Part shown: one piece after another, positions 16,877 through 25,332 of the stretch
Position numbering within the stretch: the first letter of the stretch is position 1
Layout: every line of letters starts with the position of its first letter
Source of the DNA: Microbacteriaceae bacterium
GTDB lineage: Bacteria; Actinomycetota; Actinomycetes; Actinomycetales; Microbacteriaceae
Assembly: GCA_009780695.1 (NCBI GenBank)
Contig: WQZN01000002.1
Span: 310,001 to 374,000, forward strand
Length of the DNA: 64,000 nucleotides
Reading direction: 5' to 3'
Made by a program: the position numbers and the translations under genes
The notes under the pieces: model-generated
Seen by the model: the letters and a program-made list of their open reading frames with translations, nothing else
What the model was told of the DNA's origin: nothing
Database searches by the model: none

Positions 16877-17896
16877 TCAGGCGCTGAGCCGAAGGTCGGC
16901 GCTGCTGACCGCGGTGGTCAGGGGAAGGCCGCGGACGTGCCGCTCGAGTTCGTCGAGCGCGGCATCCGTCATGCGGAACAGCTCGTTGCCGAGCGATCCG
17001 GCGATGTGCGGGGTGACCATCACGTTGGGCAGCGTGTACAGGATCGATGCATCAGGCAACGGCTCCGGGTCCGTGACGTCAAGGATGGCATTGAGGCGAC
17101 CCGAGGTGCACTCCGCCTCGAGCGCGGCCGTGTCGATGACCGTGCCGCGGGCGGTGTTGATGACGGTCGCGTGGTCGCGCAGGGCGGCGAGCTCGGCCGC
17201 GCCGATCATGTGGTGCGTCTCGGGCAGTGCGGGAACGTGCAGCGACAGCACGTCGACGCGCGGCAGCAGCTCCTCGAGGCTGTCGACCAGGCGGCCACCG
17301 GATGCCTCGACCTCGGCCGCGTCGGCGTACGGGTCGTAGACCAGGCAGGTCGCGCCCACGAGCTGCTGCAGCGCGGGGACGACCCGGCGCCCCACGCGGG
17401 AGAACCCGACCACGCCGATCGTGCGGCCGACGTTGCCGAGTCGCCCGTAGCGACCGGTGTCGGCCCAACTGCCGCCTGCGCGCAGATCGGCGGCGAGGAA
17501 GGGCGCACGCTTGCCGGCCATGATGACGGCCGCGAGCGTGAACTCGGCGACGGGCTGCGCGTTCGTGTCCGCGACGTTCGCGGCGACGATGCCGCGTTCC
17601 CAGAACGCGTCGCTCACGATGGGGCGGATGGTGCCGGCGCTGTGGATCATGACCCGCAGCGAGGGCATCCGCTCGAGCCGGGTCGCGTCGAGCAGAGGGG
17701 CGCCCCAGCCCGTGATGAGCACCTCCACGCGAGCGAGGCGGTCGGTCAGGGCGGGGTCGTCGAGGTCGTCGGTCCACACCGGGTCGGGAAGGCTCGCGAG
17801 GCCGCGCAGACGCGCCAATCGTGCCTCGTCGAACTGGTCGTGGAACGCGTGACGGCTCATCAGGATGAGCGCTTCAGGCGATCGGCTCGGTGTCAT
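16877..17896 (-). CDS. D-isomer-specific 2-hydroxyacid dehydrogenase
   Basis: 339 aa. The NAD-binding motif is IGVVGFSRVGRRVV (about residues 149-162), where the classical second Gly is replaced by Ser. Catalytic regions are INTARGTVIDTAAL (Arg), DVTDPEPLPDASIL (Glu) and VMVTPHIAGSLGNE (His). The protein is intact and NAD(P)-dependent reduction or oxidation of a 2-keto or 2-hydroxy acid is expected. It is the first gene of the minus-strand sugar operon, 56 bp before the binding protein, and diverges from the heparinase-like gene with the shared operator region between. A role on a sugar acid released by the lyase is plausible but unproven. Confidence 0.88.
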   Translation of the reverse strand: MTPSRSPEALILMSRHAFHDQFDEARLARLRGLASLPDPVWTDDLDDPALTDRLARVEVLITGWGAPLLDATRLERMPSLRVMIHSAGTIRPIVSDAFWERGIVAANVADTNAQPVAEFTLAAVIMAGKRAPFLAADLRAGGSWADTGRYGRLGNVGRTIGVVGFSRVGRRVVPALQQLVGATCLVYDPYADAAEVEASGGRLVDSLEELLPRVDVLSLHVPALPETHHMIGAAELAALRDHATVINTARGTVIDTAALEAECTSGRLNAILDVTDPEPLPDASILYTLPNVMVTPHIAGSLGNELFRMTDAALDELERHVRGLPLTTAVSSADLRLSA

Positions 17897-17995
17897 CGTG
17901 CGGCGTGCTCCAGCGAGGTGGACGGGGGTGGGCGGGCCGCCGCAGGAGCGGTTGCGCCGTTGCGGGATTCAGTGAATACTCACGCTCGATGCGAG

Positions 17996-18041
17996 TCAAA
18001 CAGGCCGAACAAGGTTGTTCGGACTCAAACAGAAACGAACA
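17996..18041. promoter_or_regulatory. Operator region of the divergent sugar island
   Basis: CCGAACAAGGTTGTTCGG (18005-18022) is a perfect 8-2-8 palindrome. It is embedded in a direct repeat: TCAAACAG followed by CGAACA occurs at 17996-18011 and again at 18025-18041, starts 29 bp apart. The array ends right at the heparinase-like start codon. The likely regulator is the DeoR/LacI hybrid at 20013-21152, which would switch both the plus-strand lyase operon and the minus-strand transporter operon. Confidence 0.65.
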
Positions 18042-18042
18042 G

Positions 18043-20016
18043 ATGTCAATGACGACCGACCCGCTGCCCACCGCCTCCGGCGCCGCCGGCTCATGGGCGG
18101 CTTTCGCGCCGTTCGCGGGGCCGCTGCGCGCGCACTGGGGCGAGACGATGTCGGCGAATGCCCTGCGCACGGCGCTGTCCGGCGGGGAATCCCGGCTCGG
18201 CATCCCGGCTCTCAGCGATCGCGCCTTCTGGAACGCGCTCGACGCGCCGACGCTCTCGGCGCTCGCCGCGGAGGCCGCGGGCGACGTCGGCACGACCTGG
18301 CCCCAGCCGCTGCTCTCGCAGTTCGCGAGCTTCTTCCGCGACGGCAACCGCACCCGCTACGAGGACAGGGTGCGCGGCCGCGCCGAGCGACTGACGCGCG
18401 CGGTCGTGCTCGCCGCCGCCACGGGCGAGGTCGGCTGGCTCGACGAGGCCGCCGACGGCATCGCCCTCGCGTGCGAGCAGACCGGCTGGTCATGGGCGGC
18501 GCACGACGACGTGTTCGCCGCACACGGCGAGGTCGTGCCGCGCGACGCGAGCCCGTACCTCGACCTCGGCGCCGGCGAGCTGGCAGCGCAGCTCGCCTGG
18601 GCCGATCACGTGCTCGGCGCGGCGCTCGACGCGCGGGTGCCGGGGCTGCGGGCCCGCATCCGCGAGCAGGTGCGCCGCCGCGTGTTCGAGCCGTTCCTGA
18701 CGCGTCGCGACTGGCACTGGCTCGGTCTCGACGGCGACGTGCACAACTGGAGTCCGTGGATCCACGGCAACGTGATCGCGGCCGCGGTGCTGCTGTCCGA
18801 CGACGCCGCCGAACGCGCCGAGCTCGTCGCGCGCTCCCTCGACGGCATCGACCGCTACGTGGCGACGCTGCCCTCCGACGGCGCGACCGATGAGGGCTTC
18901 GCCTATTGGTGGAACGGCGCATGTCGCGCGCTCGAGGCGCTCGACCTGGTGCGGCGCGCGACGCGGGGAACGCTCGACGCCTCCGGTGTCGGGCCCCTCG
19001 CGGCTACCGTCTCGTTCCCCCATCGCATGCACCTCGGCGGCGAGCGTTACGTGAACGTGGCGGACGGCTCGGGCCTCGCGCGCGGCGGTGAGCCGTGGCA
19101 CGTCCCGTTCGCGTGGGGGCGGAGGGTCGGCGATGAGGATGCAGCGCGCCACGCCCTGGCGCAGAAGACCCCGGGCGCTCCGCTCGCACCGGTCTCGGGT
19201 GGTCTCGGGCGCCTGCTGCACGCGCTGGCCGACAGGGGCTGGGCGGCCGGGCATCCAGCGGCCGCCCCGCTCGTGGCGCGCAGCTGGCTGGCCTCGATCG
19301 AGGTGCTGCTCGTGCGCGAGCGCGCCGGCACCGCCGAGGGGCTCGCGTTCGCACTCAAGGGCGGGCACAACGGCGAGCACCACAACCACCTCGACCTCGG
19401 CTCGGTCATCGTTGCGCTCGACGGCGTGCCCGTGGTGGCGGACGCCGGCAAGACGACCTACACGGCACAGACGTTCGGACCGCGGCGTTACGAGATCCGC
19501 GCGATGCAGAGCAGCTGGCACGCGGCGCCTGCGCCGTACGGGCTCGAGCAGGGCGTCGGATCGGGCTTCCGGGCCGAGCTGATCGGGGTCGACGACACCG
19601 GCGCCGAGTTCGAGCTGGCCGGGGCCTATCCGCTCGCGGCCGGCGCCTCGTGGCGACGGGCGGTGCGTCTCGATCGCGCGGCGCGGGCCGTGACCGTCAC
19701 CGATGCGTGGGCGCTCACCGGGGCATCCGGCGCTCCGGCCCCCGATGCTCCCGCGATCGTGCACTACCTGCTGCGCGCCGACCCCGAGCGCATCGGAGAC
19801 ACGGCGCTGCGCGTGACCGTGCCGGGCGCAGCGCGCGCGGCGATCGTCGAGTGGGACCGGCCCGAGGCATCCGTCGTGCTCGACGACTGGGATCTCGACG
19901 ACCCCGCGCTGACCGCGGTCTGGGGCCCGCGGCTGACCCGGCTCACGCTCGCGCTGCATGAGCCCGGCGGGCGGCTCACGGTGACGGTGCGGGCGGCGAC
20001 GGAGGGCGAGCGATGA
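18043..20016 (+). CDS. Heparinase II/III-family polysaccharide lyase-like protein
   Basis: 657 aa, starting at ATG 18043 or the ATG two codons later. No signal peptide is seen, so it appears cytoplasmic and would act on imported oligosaccharides. The N-terminal half is helical, an alpha/alpha toroid in this family, with WHWLGLDGDVHNWSPWIHGN and EGFAYWWNG. The C-terminal half has the conserved HNGEHHNHLDLGSVIVALDG (His-rich site) and PVVADAGKTTYTAQTFG, the Hepar_II_III beta-domain signature. Such enzymes cleave uronate-containing chains by beta-elimination. It overlaps the regulator gene by 4 nt. The exact glycan is unknown; a non-lyase role of the family fold is possible. Confidence 0.85.
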   Translation: MSMTTDPLPTASGAAGSWAAFAPFAGPLRAHWGETMSANALRTALSGGESRLGIPALSDRAFWNALDAPTLSALAAEAAGDVGTTWPQPLLSQFASFFRDGNRTRYEDRVRGRAERLTRAVVLAAATGEVGWLDEAADGIALACEQTGWSWAAHDDVFAAHGEVVPRDASPYLDLGAGELAAQLAWADHVLGAALDARVPGLRARIREQVRRRVFEPFLTRRDWHWLGLDGDVHNWSPWIHGNVIAAAVLLSDDAAERAELVARSLDGIDRYVATLPSDGATDEGFAYWWNGACRALEALDLVRRATRGTLDASGVGPLAATVSFPHRMHLGGERYVNVADGSGLARGGEPWHVPFAWGRRVGDEDAARHALAQKTPGAPLAPVSGGLGRLLHALADRGWAAGHPAAAPLVARSWLASIEVLLVRERAGTAEGLAFALKGGHNGEHHNHLDLGSVIVALDGVPVVADAGKTTYTAQTFGPRRYEIRAMQSSWHAAPAPYGLEQGVGSGFRAELIGVDDTGAEFELAGAYPLAAGASWRRAVRLDRAARAVTVTDAWALTGASGAPAPDAPAIVHYLLRADPERIGDTALRVTVPGAARAAIVEWDRPEASVVLDDWDLDDPALTAVWGPRLTRLTLALHEPGGRLTVTVRAATEGER

Positions 20017-21152
20017 CGGACGACAACCGCACGGCGGCCCGGTTCTCGGTGCAGCGCAAGGAGCGCCTGCTCGACGAGCTGCGCCGCAACGGCTCGGTGC
20101 TCGTGACCGAGCTCGCCCGTGTCCTCGAGGTGAGCGAGATGACCGTGCGGCGTGACATCAACGACCTCGCCAGGCAGGGGCTCGTGACGCGCGTGCACGG
20201 CGGTGCGACCTTGCGCAGCCCGCTCGACCACTCGGCTCGCGGCCAGAGCGTCGACGCCGGGCTCGCGAAGTACACCATCGGGGTCGTGGTGCCGTCGCTC
20301 GACTACTACTGGCCGCAGGTCGTCAACGGTGCGCGGGTCGCGGCCGCGCAGTCGCGGGCGCGCCTCCTGCTGCGCGGCTCGCGCTACGACGCGGCCGACA
20401 ACCGCAAGCAGATCCAGGCGCTCGTCGACATGCCGGGCGTGCACGGGGTGATCGCGGCGCCCGAGACCGCGGGGCCCGAGGGGCGGGAACTGCTGCGCTG
20501 GCTCGACGCGCTGCCGGTGCCCGTCGTGCTCACCGAGCGGCGGCCGCCGCGCGGTCTCGTGACGACGCGCCTCGAGTCGGTCTCGACCGATCATGCGCGC
20601 GGTGCCGAGACCGCGGTGCGGCACCTGCACGAAGCGGGCCACGAGCGCATCGGGCTGTTGGCCTCGGTGACCAGCCCGACCTTCGCGCCGATCCGGCGCG
20701 GGTGGGTCGAGACGCTCGAATCGCTCGGTCAGAGCCCGGACGACGCGGTCGCTGCGGACGCCAACCTGTGCCTCGATGACGGGGGCGAGGCGTTCATGGA
20801 CGAGGTGCTGGCCCGCTGTCGCGAGACCGGCACCACCGCCCTGCTCGTGCACCCCGACGGCCAGGCGCTGCAGTTCGTGCAGCACTGCGTCGATCGCGGC
20901 ATCCGCGTGCCCGATGATCTCGCCGTCGTCGCGTACGACGACGAGGTCGCGCACCTCGGCTCGCCGCCGATCACGGCCGTTCGACCGCCGAAGAGCTGGG
21001 TCGGCCGGGTCGCCGTCGAGACCCTGATCGCCCGTCTCGACGAGGGCTCGACGCGGCCCATGCATCACGTGCAGCTCGAGCCCGAGCTCATCGTGCGCGA
21101 GTCGTCGGTGGCGGCGTCGGCGCTGCCCGAGGAACGGGCGGCGAAGGGATGA
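20013..21152 (+). CDS. Transcriptional regulator with DeoR-type HTH and LacI-type sensor
   Basis: 379 aa. The N-terminal domain (about residues 12-65) is DeoR-like: RKERLLDELRRNGSVLVTEL, LEVSEMTVRRDINDLARQGL and VTRVHGGA. From about residue 88 the protein switches to a periplasmic-binding-protein fold as in LacI/GalR: IGVVVPSLDYYWPQVVNGA, VSTDHARGAETAVRHL, GHERIGLL and DDLAVVAYDDEVAHLGSPP. Classical DeoR proteins carry a sugar-phosphate domain instead, so free or imported sugar is the likelier inducer here. It lies in ATGA overlaps with the lyase before and the DUF2264 gene after. The palindrome at 18005-18022 is its probable target. Confidence 0.9.
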   Translation: MTDDNRTAARFSVQRKERLLDELRRNGSVLVTELARVLEVSEMTVRRDINDLARQGLVTRVHGGATLRSPLDHSARGQSVDAGLAKYTIGVVVPSLDYYWPQVVNGARVAAAQSRARLLLRGSRYDAADNRKQIQALVDMPGVHGVIAAPETAGPEGRELLRWLDALPVPVVLTERRPPRGLVTTRLESVSTDHARGAETAVRHLHEAGHERIGLLASVTSPTFAPIRRGWVETLESLGQSPDDAVAADANLCLDDGGEAFMDEVLARCRETGTTALLVHPDGQALQFVQHCVDRGIRVPDDLAVVAYDDEVAHLGSPPITAVRPPKSWVGRVAVETLIARLDEGSTRPMHHVQLEPELIVRESSVAASALPEERAAKG

Positions 21153-23050
21153 CCCTCCTCCTGCCCGAACGCGACTTCGCGCTCTCGCCCCGCACGGGCC
21201 TCACCCGCGCGCACTGGGCCGCTGCCGCCGACCAGCTGCTGCTCGCGCTGCGCCCGTACTTCTCCCCGGGCCGCGCCCGTGTCGCGCTGCCCGGCAAGGT
21301 CAGCTCCTACGGCCCCGACAGCGACGGCCTCGAGGGCTTCGCCCGCTCGTTCCTGCTGGTCGGCTTCCGCCTCGCCGGCGAGGACGGTGCCGACCCCCAC
21401 GGCTTGCTCGACTGGTATCGCGCGGGGCTCATCACGGGCACGGACCCCGCCTCGCCCGAGCGCTGGCCGCGCCTGTCCGAGCTCGACCAGGCGAAGGTCG
21501 AGGCCGCGTCGATCGTGATCGTGCTCGAGCTCACGCGCACGTGGCTGTGGGACACGCTCTCGGCGGGGGAACAGGCGAACGTGATCGCCTGGCTCGAGGA
21601 CTCGGTCGGGGCGTGGTACCCCGACAACAACTGGGTGTGGTTCCGCGCGGTGGCGCAGACCTTCCTCGCCTCGGTCGGCGGTCGGTTCTCCGAGGCGGAC
21701 ATGGCGCACACCCTCGCCTTCCATGCGTCGTGCGCGCGCGAGGGCGGCTGGTACTCGGACGGCGCGACGCTGCGGGCGTACGACTACTACAGCGGCTGGG
21801 CGATGCAGTTCTATCCGCTGTTCTGGGCTGCGCAACCCGGCGCGGTGCGGTTCGGCTCCGAGGCGCTCGCCGCCGAGTGGCGACGGCAGCTCGGCGAGTA
21901 CCTGCAGGACTTCGTCCACCTCGTGGGCGGCGACGGGATGCCCGTGCTCCAGGGCCGCAGCCTGATCTACCGCTTCGCCGCCGCGGCGCCGCTCTGGGCA
22001 GGGGTGGTCGCGGGCGTGGACGGGGTGGCGCCCGGGCTCGTCCGGCGCGCCGCGAGCGGCATCCTCGACGCGTTCCTCGCGCGCGGGGTGCCCGACGAAC
22101 GCGGGCTGCTCACCCTCGGCATCACGCGCGGCTGGCCGGCGATGACGCAGTCGTACTCCGGTGCCGGCTCGCCGTACTGGGCGGCGAAGGGCATGTACGG
22201 GCTCGTGCTGCCGGCGGAGCACCCGGTGTGGACCGCCGTCGAGGAGCCGCTGCCGCTCGAGCGCGGCGACGTGCGCCGCGTGCTCGCCGCGCCGGGCTGG
22301 CTCGTCTCCGGCACGGCAGCCGATGGACTCGTGCGGGTCGTCAACCACGGCACCGACCATGAGGCCGAGGGCGCGGTCGTCGCCGACTCGCCCCTCTACG
22401 CCCGTCTCGGATATTCCACGGCGACGATCCCGCCGCTCGGCGGCGACGCGGTGGGCCGCCCCGTCGACCAGCTCGCGACCGTCGTCGATACAGCAGGTGC
22501 CGTCGCCCACCGTGCCGGATTCCACCGGGTCACGACGGCCGACGACGGCATCGCACTCATCGGCGCCTCGCGCGCGACGGCGCACTGGGTCGCCGTCGAG
22601 GCCGGCGCGCGCGATCACGGCAGCGGCTACAAGGGCGCTGTGACGCCGGGGCCCGAGGTCGTCACGACCTCGGCGGCACGCGGCGCGTGGGAGGTGCGCG
22701 CGGTCCGTGTACTCGGCGATGCGGCACCGGCCGTCGCGGTGCGTGTGTCGGGCTGGCCGGTGCCGAGAGGCGGGGGAGCGGCGGATGTCCGCGCTGAGCT
22801 CGTCCCGCTGCTCGGCTGCCGCAGCGCCGAGGTCGAGACCGTCGCCGTGCGGGACGCCTCGCCGCTCGCCGACCTGATCGTGGTGGATCACGTGACCGTG
22901 CCGCTCGATGCCGCAGGTGACGGGGCGGTCGTCGTCGCAATCGGGCTCGGCCGCGTGCTCGGGGCTCCGCCCGCTGTGCGACCCGATGGCGACATCCTGC
23001 ACATCACCTGGCCCGACGGCGCCGAGAGCGAGCTGGCCCTCGACGCCTGA
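21149..23050 (+). CDS. DUF2264-family protein of the sugar island
   Basis: 633 aa, recognised as DUF2264 by LPGKVSSYGPDSDGLEGFAR near the N-terminus, DNNWVWFRAVAQTFLASVG, REGGWYSDGATLRAYDYYSG and GSPYWAAKGMYGL. The family has an alpha/alpha-toroid-like helical half and a C-terminal beta domain, and lies with polysaccharide-degradation genes in many bacteria. No biochemical function is known to me. There is no signal peptide, so it acts inside the cell. Its tight ATGA coupling to the regulator and lyase suggests work on the same oligosaccharide, perhaps as a second lyase or glycoside hydrolase (inference). Confidence 0.85.
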   Translation: MTLLLPERDFALSPRTGLTRAHWAAAADQLLLALRPYFSPGRARVALPGKVSSYGPDSDGLEGFARSFLLVGFRLAGEDGADPHGLLDWYRAGLITGTDPASPERWPRLSELDQAKVEAASIVIVLELTRTWLWDTLSAGEQANVIAWLEDSVGAWYPDNNWVWFRAVAQTFLASVGGRFSEADMAHTLAFHASCAREGGWYSDGATLRAYDYYSGWAMQFYPLFWAAQPGAVRFGSEALAAEWRRQLGEYLQDFVHLVGGDGMPVLQGRSLIYRFAAAAPLWAGVVAGVDGVAPGLVRRAASGILDAFLARGVPDERGLLTLGITRGWPAMTQSYSGAGSPYWAAKGMYGLVLPAEHPVWTAVEEPLPLERGDVRRVLAAPGWLVSGTAADGLVRVVNHGTDHEAEGAVVADSPLYARLGYSTATIPPLGGDAVGRPVDQLATVVDTAGAVAHRAGFHRVTTADDGIALIGASRATAHWVAVEAGARDHGSGYKGAVTPGPEVVTTSAARGAWEVRAVRVLGDAAPAVAVRVSGWPVPRGGGAADVRAELVPLLGCRSAEVETVAVRDASPLADLIVVDHVTVPLDAAGDGAVVVAIGLGRVLGAPPAVRPDGDILHITWPDGAESELALDA

Positions 23051-23056
23051 CCCGCG

Positions 23057-23734
23057 TCAGCGCCCGATCAGCCAGAGCGCCGCCCGCCGCAGCAGCTCGC
23101 GGTGCTCGGGGCTGTCGTACGAGGCCGTGTCGTGGCCGAGGGCGTCGTAGACGACGCGCGCGTCGCCGTAGTGGTGCGCCCACAGCAGCGGATGCGCGAC
23201 GCCCTCGTGGGTGTGCTGCGCCAGCACGTGCAGCCCCTGGCCGAGTCGCAGGTCGGTGTAGCGCTCGTCGCGCAGCTCGAAGTCGCCGATGCCGGTCGTG
23301 ATCGGGTGCGCGTGGTCGACGATCTCAATGCGTGCGGGGCCGTAGTCGGGATGGAAGGTCGTGCCGCGCACCCAGATTCCGCCGAGGACCGCCTCCCACT
23401 CGGGGAAGCCCGGGAACGACGTCGATGACACGTGCGCGACGAGCAGCGGGCGCCCCGCGCTCGCCCAGGCGAGCAGGCCCGCGGCGGATGCCGCATCGGC
23501 GGCGCCCTCGGCGGGGTCGGGGTGCCCGACGTTGACGACGAGGAGGTCGGCGTCGCCGGGGGCGGCGAGCCGGGCATCCACCCGCTCATCGATCTCGACC
23601 GCGAAGCCCGCGCTCGTGAGCACCGCGGCGATGCGCGCCGAGGTCTCGGGAAACGGGTGCCACGGGTCGGCGTACCGACCGGCGCCCGACACGATCACGG
23701 CGCGCGGGCGCCCCACCTGCGCTTCATCCGTCAT
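23057..23734 (-). CDS. ThuA-domain protein
   Basis: 225 aa from ATG 23734, with GGGAG about 7 nt upstream. The glutamine-amidotransferase-like ThuA fold shows RAVIVSGAGRYADPWHPFPE, DLLVVNVGHPDPAEG, VAHVSSTSFPGFPEWEAVLG, WVRGTTFHPDYG, HPITTGIGDFELRDERYTDL and the C-terminal LLWAHHYGDARVVYDALGHD. ThuA proteins are linked to disaccharide (trehalose-type) and keto-sugar metabolism. It converges on the DUF2264 gene with 6 bp between the stops, so it belongs to the island by position but has its own promoter. Role in the pathway unknown. Confidence 0.88.
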   Translation of the reverse strand: MTDEAQVGRPRAVIVSGAGRYADPWHPFPETSARIAAVLTSAGFAVEIDERVDARLAAPGDADLLVVNVGHPDPAEGAADAASAAGLLAWASAGRPLLVAHVSSTSFPGFPEWEAVLGGIWVRGTTFHPDYGPARIEIVDHAHPITTGIGDFELRDERYTDLRLGQGLHVLAQHTHEGVAHPLLWAHHYGDARVVYDALGHDTASYDSPEHRELLRRAALWLIGR

Positions 23735-23800
23735 TTCAGGCTCCCGTCGCTCTCGTCCCGACCGCACGCGGCGGCGCGCAGCGCAGCCCTCGCAATCATG

Positions 23801-23831
23801 CCGTGCGGCGCGGAGCCGCACGGGGTATACC
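23801..23831 (+). promoter_or_regulatory. Hairpin abutting a leaderless promoter
   Basis: CCGTGCGGC (23801-23809) and GCCGCACGG (23815-23823) form a 9-bp perfect inverted repeat with a 5-nt loop. Two bases later TATACC (23826-23831) stands 6 nt before the ATG of the next gene. The repeat occupies the space between -10 and -35 and could be an operator, or a terminator-like hairpin of unknown use. Confidence 0.4.
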
Positions 23832-23837
23832 GCTCTC

Positions 23838-24119
23838 ATGGGTCGCATCTATGACGAGAATGCCGTGGCGATCGGCCACAAGTTCCGGTTCCCCGTTGGG
23901 GAGTTCCAACTGCACGTGAACCGTATCCCGAACGGCACCTGGCAGGTCGATGCGGGCGGCACGGATGTCATCCCCATCCGCGCCGTCGACGGCGGCTTCG
24001 CCGTCGGCTCGGGGCCGGACGAGGCGCGCCGCAGCGCATTCCCCTCGGCCATGCAGCTCGCGATCATCCGCCTCGGTCTGCAGCCGCACCGCGTCGAGCG
24101 CGCGCGGGGCGGTGTCTAG
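23838..24119 (+). CDS. Conserved-looking small hypothetical protein
   Basis: 93 aa starting MGRIYDENAVAIGHKFRFPV at ATG 23838, behind a TATACC box 6 nt upstream (leaderless). It has no membrane helix, signal or known motif; the middle reads IPNGTWQVDAGGTDVIPIRA and the C-terminus is helical and basic. I do not recognise the family. It ends in a 4-nt overlap with the convergent flavin reductase gene. Codon use matches its neighbours, so it is probably real. Confidence 0.6.
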   Translation: MGRIYDENAVAIGHKFRFPVGEFQLHVNRIPNGTWQVDAGGTDVIPIRAVDGGFAVGSGPDEARRSAFPSAMQLAIIRLGLQPHRVERARGGV

Positions 24120-24625
24120 CGGCGCAGTTCGGCGCGCTGCGCGGCGAGCGAGCGGATGACCGGGCCCCAGCGCTCGGCCCACTCCGCGAGCTTCGGGTCG
24201 TCGGCGTAGGTCGAGTCGAGCTGGTACACCGCGGGAGCAGGCACCGTCGCCCCGACCTCGACGAGCACGGGCTTGAGCAGCAGCTCGGGCGCGAGCGCAT
24301 GCCCGGGGCCGCCGCCGAGCATGAGCGGCACGGCCACGACGCCGGCGAGCCCGGTCGCGGTCGGCAACTGGTCGAGGAACAGCTTGAGCAGCCCCGTGTA
24401 GGTGGCCTTGTAGGTCGGTGAGGCGAAGACCGCGACCTCCGCCGCCTGCACCTTCGCGACCGCGGCGGCGACTTCGGGGTCGCCCCAGCCGATGAGCTTG
24501 CCGCCGAGCCCGATGAGATCGATCACCTCGACGTCATCGGCGCCGAGTGCGCGGGCGAGGCGCTCCGCCGCGTCGGCGGTGCGCGAGGCGGGCTTGGGGT
24601 TGCCGACCACGGCGACAGCTCTCAT
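24116..24625 (-). CDS. NADPH-dependent FMN reductase-like protein
   Basis: 169 aa. The flavodoxin-like fold is shown by AVVGNPKPASRTADAAERLA at the start, the flavin loop VFASPTYKATYTGLLKLFLD and VVAVPLMLGGGPGHA. This is the NADPH-dependent FMN reductase family (SsuE/MsuE type), which supplies reduced FMN or reduces small substrates. ATG 24625 is used because upstream sequence does not continue the fold. No partner monooxygenase is adjacent. It runs in the same direction as lysE, 62 bp downstream of it. Confidence 0.88.
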   Translation of the reverse strand: MRAVAVVGNPKPASRTADAAERLARALGADDVEVIDLIGLGGKLIGWGDPEVAAAVAKVQAAEVAVFASPTYKATYTGLLKLFLDQLPTATGLAGVVAVPLMLGGGPGHALAPELLLKPVLVEVGATVPAPAVYQLDSTYADDPKLAEWAERWGPVIRSLAAQRAELRR

Positions 24626-24687
24626 GCGAGCAGTCTGGCGAGGCATCCCCTCGCCCGTCCATCGAGATTGCCGCGGGTTACGCGGCC

Positions 24688-25326
24688 TCAGCCCTGCAGG
24701 GCGAGCTCGGCGGCGATGGCGATCATCATGGCCGCGGTCGCGCCGTCGAGCACGCGCCAGGCCGTGGGCCGGGCGAACAGCGGGCGCAGCAGGCGCGCGC
24801 CGAAGCCGAGCGAGAAGAACCAGACGAAGCTCGCGACGATGGCGCCGCCGACCCACCACCAGCGGGCGTCCGGCGCCTGCTGGCTCGCGATCGAGCCGAG
24901 GAAGACGACCGTGTCGAGGTACGCGTGCGGGTTGAGCCACGTGAACGCCGCGACGGTCGCGATGGCGGTGCCGAGGCGGATGCCGCGTGCCGGGGCATCC
25001 TCGACGGCCAGCGCCTCGCCCTTCGGCTTGATCGCGCGCCGGGCCGCGAGGAAGCCGTAAACGAGCAGGAAACCCGCGCCGACGACGCGCACGACGTCCA
25101 TGGCGACCGGCGCGCGCTGGATCAGCGCGCCGACCCCGAGCGTGCCCGCCGTGATGAGCACCGCGTCGGAGACGGCGCAGAACAGCACGGCCGGAAGCAT
25201 GACGCGGCGGCCGGCGCTCACGCCGAGACGCAGCAGGTAGGCGTTCTGAGCGCCGATCGCGACGATGAGCGACATGCCGGTGCCGAGGCCGAGGAGGGCG
25301 GGGAAGAGGGTCGTCGCAAGAGGCAC
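24688..25326 (-). CDS. lysE: LysE/ArgO-family basic amino acid exporter
   Basis: A 212-aa membrane protein with the LysE pattern: GLGTGMSLIVAIGAQNAYLL in the first helix, VLFCAVSDAVLITAGTLGVG, a charged loop (AARRAIKPKGEAL), then ATVAAFTWLNPHAYLDTVV and LGSIAS. About six helices are expected. It exports lysine/arginine to prevent toxic build-up. GTG 25326 follows TAACGT (complement of 25333-25338) by 6 nt, a leaderless start. It diverges from a LysG/ArgP regulator gene, the standard pair known from Corynebacterium glutamicum, where LysG with lysine or arginine activates lysE. Confidence 0.92.
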   Translation of the reverse strand: MPLATTLFPALLGLGTGMSLIVAIGAQNAYLLRLGVSAGRRVMLPAVLFCAVSDAVLITAGTLGVGALIQRAPVAMDVVRVVGAGFLLVYGFLAARRAIKPKGEALAVEDAPARGIRLGTAIATVAAFTWLNPHAYLDTVVFLGSIASQQAPDARWWWVGGAIVASFVWFFSLGFGARLLRPLFARPTAWRVLDGATAAMMIAIAAELALQG

Positions 25327-25332
25327 GATGCA

